From Pyrenopolyporus hunteri (Eukaryota; Ascomycota; Sordariomycetes; Xylariales; Hypoxylaceae): a DNA stretch of 64,000 bases. Positions within the stretch are counted from its first letter, which is position 1; each line of letters begins with the position of its first letter. Under the pieces are notes generated by a model that searched no databases, was not told the DNA's origin, and saw nothing but the letters and a program-made list of their open reading frames with translations. The position numbers and the translations under genes were made by a program. The stretch spans positions 1-64,000 of the forward strand of contig CADCXC010000014.1 in assembly GCA_902806595.1 (NCBI GenBank), read 5' to 3'. Below, in pieces: positions 62,522 to 64,000 of this stretch.

Positions 62522-63252
62522 GAGGTAATAGGAGACAATAGGAGATTATCTCTTCTTGAGCATGCCTATTTCTCGTTGCGCATGCACCGCACCCAACTAC
62601 GCCAGGACTAAGAGCAACAAGACGTCATTCGGCAATAGATAGTATTTTGAAAATTCCCTTGTACTTGAGTAAGGTACCTAAGGGGATAGACAGCGCGTCT
62701 CTTATCGATACATGTAGTTAATAGTAGGTAGTTGATAGGCAAAGACAGACGCTAAGCGTTCTAAATTACTACTTTATTACGAGATAACTGGAGGTTCGTA
62801 CCTACAGCCACCTAATTTGTGGTATTCCCAAGGTACCTACAATATACTACCTATAAACCTACCCAGGTAGGTAGGTACCTACCTCATGTGTGCATATATT
62901 CAGCCGAGTGATACACAGTATTCTTTTCAAACTGTGCGGGAAGCCCCACCATCGAGCATAGACCCCTCTAAACATCTCAATCGGACATACCTCCAGCTAC
63001 ACCAGGGCGCCTCAAGTAACGTCCATGATCGCATCAGCACCTATTGTAAAGATAATGTGAAATACATACCCATACCAGCACATTTAACATTTCACTTTAT
63101 ATTCCCATCGACGTAAGGAGGTCTACTTAGCGTGATCCAAGAAACACGCAAAATCCGATCTTCCTCTTTATTGAAGAGGAAAGAAGGGAAAGGGAGAGAG
63201 AAGAAAGAAGAAAGAAGAAAGAAGAAAGAAGAAAGAGCGAGACTCAAAGAGA
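62522..63252. promoter_or_regulatory. Spacer between ceramidase and prefoldin subunit 1
   Basis: 731 bp with CCTAGG-type motifs (62,670-62,720, 62,800-62,885), including the perfect 16-bp palindrome AGGTAGGTACCTACCT at 62,869-62,884. It also holds an AAGAAAG heptamer run at 63,201-63,235, just before the prefoldin start. No separate gene is supported. Confidence 0.5.
63201..63235 (+). repeat. AAGAAAG heptamer tandem in the PFD1 leader
   Basis: About five head-to-tail purine-only heptamers, preceded by a looser purine run from 63,176. They end about 18 bases before the ATG, so they are probably in the 5' leader. Confidence 0.7.
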
Positions 63253-63761
63253 ATGTCGATATCAAACGAGGCGCTACAGAAGGTATGAGATTAAACTATC
63301 CACGACGGGACGGGCTGCCGCCGCTTACGAGATACCATGAAAACTTAGTTGCTACGGGAAGTTGAGACGCAGGCGATCGCAGCGCAGCAACAGATCTCGC
63401 TCGTTAGGACTCAGCAAGCGTCCAAGCAGCGCGAGCTGCGAATGGCACAGCTTACACGCAGCGAGATATTATCGCTGCCGGCGGACACCAACGTCTACGA
63501 AGGCGTTGGCAAGATGTACGGCTCTTCCCCACGCTCGGTCGATATACGTATGCAAGCGCTATGACTAACTATTAGCTTGTGGGACGCAGGTTTGTGGCGA
63601 TTCCCGTTTCCGACATGAAGAGCAAGCTGGACGCTCAGATCAAGGAGGTGGAGGGGGAAGTAGAGGGGTTGGGGAAGCGGCTGCACTACCTTGAGGTTTC
63701 GCAGAAGAACAGCAAGGACCAGATTGACCGGATGCTTAGAGGCGGCGTGGGCACGTCCTAG
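63253..63761 (+). CDS. PFD1: Prefoldin subunit 1 (beta class)
   Basis: A beta-type subunit of the prefoldin hexamer, the co-chaperone for actin and tubulin folding. Three exons (63253-63282, 63349-63515, 63590-63761) give 122 residues, the same length as human PFDN1. The N-terminal helix begins MSISNEALQKLLREVETQAI. The hairpin region includes NVYEGVGKMFVAIP, diagnostic for subunit 1, and the C-terminal helix is LGKRLHYLEVSQKNSKDQI. Introns are 66 and 74 bp with canonical GT-AG ends, and the second joins AT and G of the Met codon in GKMF. The same window also carries a subunit 5 gene at 45,888-46,659. Confidence 0.93.
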
Positions 63762-64000
63762 GCTCGGCTCGAGAAGAACTCGCCACATATGGAGGCCTGC
63801 CCATTATCGCGTGAGATGGACCTGTGGCACGGCGAAGGGAGAGATCTGGGGAGAGATCTGCCTACCTACTTACTAGGTATTCTCAGTAGCACTGAAAGCA
63901 GAATCAGCATACGAAAGCTGGTTAGCAGGGCCGCCTCTTCTATGTAGGTACCGGAGGCTTTCGACGGACGGGCAATAAGTTAAACTACATCTGTTTGCCG
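63762..64000. other. 3' flank of prefoldin subunit 1
   Basis: 239 bp to the end of the window. Ordinary composition with one ctacctacttactaggta motif near 63,859-63,876; no gene is supported. Confidence 0.4.

Noticed and set aside
62886..63365. Two short frames upstream of prefoldin 1
   Set aside because: They run through the purine repeat and the first intron of PFD1; no support as genes.

Overview
The window is nuclear DNA of a filamentous ascomycete, most likely a Sordariomycete-type Pezizomycotina. Short GT-AG introns (about 60-170 bp, often with CTAAC/CTAAT branch sites), the gene set, and a sharp two-compartment composition point there. Bases 1 to about 39,540 and 59,380-60,300 are extremely AT-rich and show the signature of RIP (repeat-induced point mutation). 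Bases 39,600-59,380 and 60,400-64,000 are normal-GC gene islands. The species was not identified.

Region 1 (1-39,540) has no intact gene. It is a nest of RIP-mutated repeats. Two Ty3/Gypsy elements can be recognised from decayed reverse transcriptase or integrase similarity plus flanking direct repeats: a plus-strand one at about 11,490-21,860 and a minus-strand one at about 22,950-38,322. Both are interrupted by other repeats. A family of fold-back elements of about 0.75 kb is present in five copies. One copy (10,389-11,175) is almost unmutated, is flanked by a perfect 8-bp target duplication, and sits inside a RIP-mutated relative. Surviving cytosines in this block are almost all in CpG.

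Region 2 (39,600-59,380) holds eight housekeeping genes. In order they are phenylalanyl-tRNA synthetase alpha chain (-), CTP synthase (+), a prefoldin alpha-type subunit (+), an uncharacterised fungal protein (-), origin recognition complex subunit 1 (+), splicing factor Prp46/PLRG1 (-), a gankyrin/Nas6-type proteasome chaperone (+) and a TMF1/Sgm1-type golgin (-). Strands mostly alternate. The three convergent pairs are separated by only 144-151 bp, and the divergent pairs share promoters of 0.6-1.4 kb.

Region 3 (59,380-60,300) is a small AT-rich island with a TTTA microsatellite. Region 4 (60,400-64,000) carries an alkaline ceramidase and a prefoldin subunit 1 gene, both on the plus strand.

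Exon models were built by hand from splice sites, reading phase and family knowledge. Every model closes in frame. Notable are very short exons: 9 and 8 nt in CTP synthase, 14 nt in NAS6 and 15 nt in the ceramidase. Intergenic DNA in the gene islands is rich in palindromic CCTAGGTAGGTA-type motifs. No rRNA, tRNA or CRISPR array was recognised.
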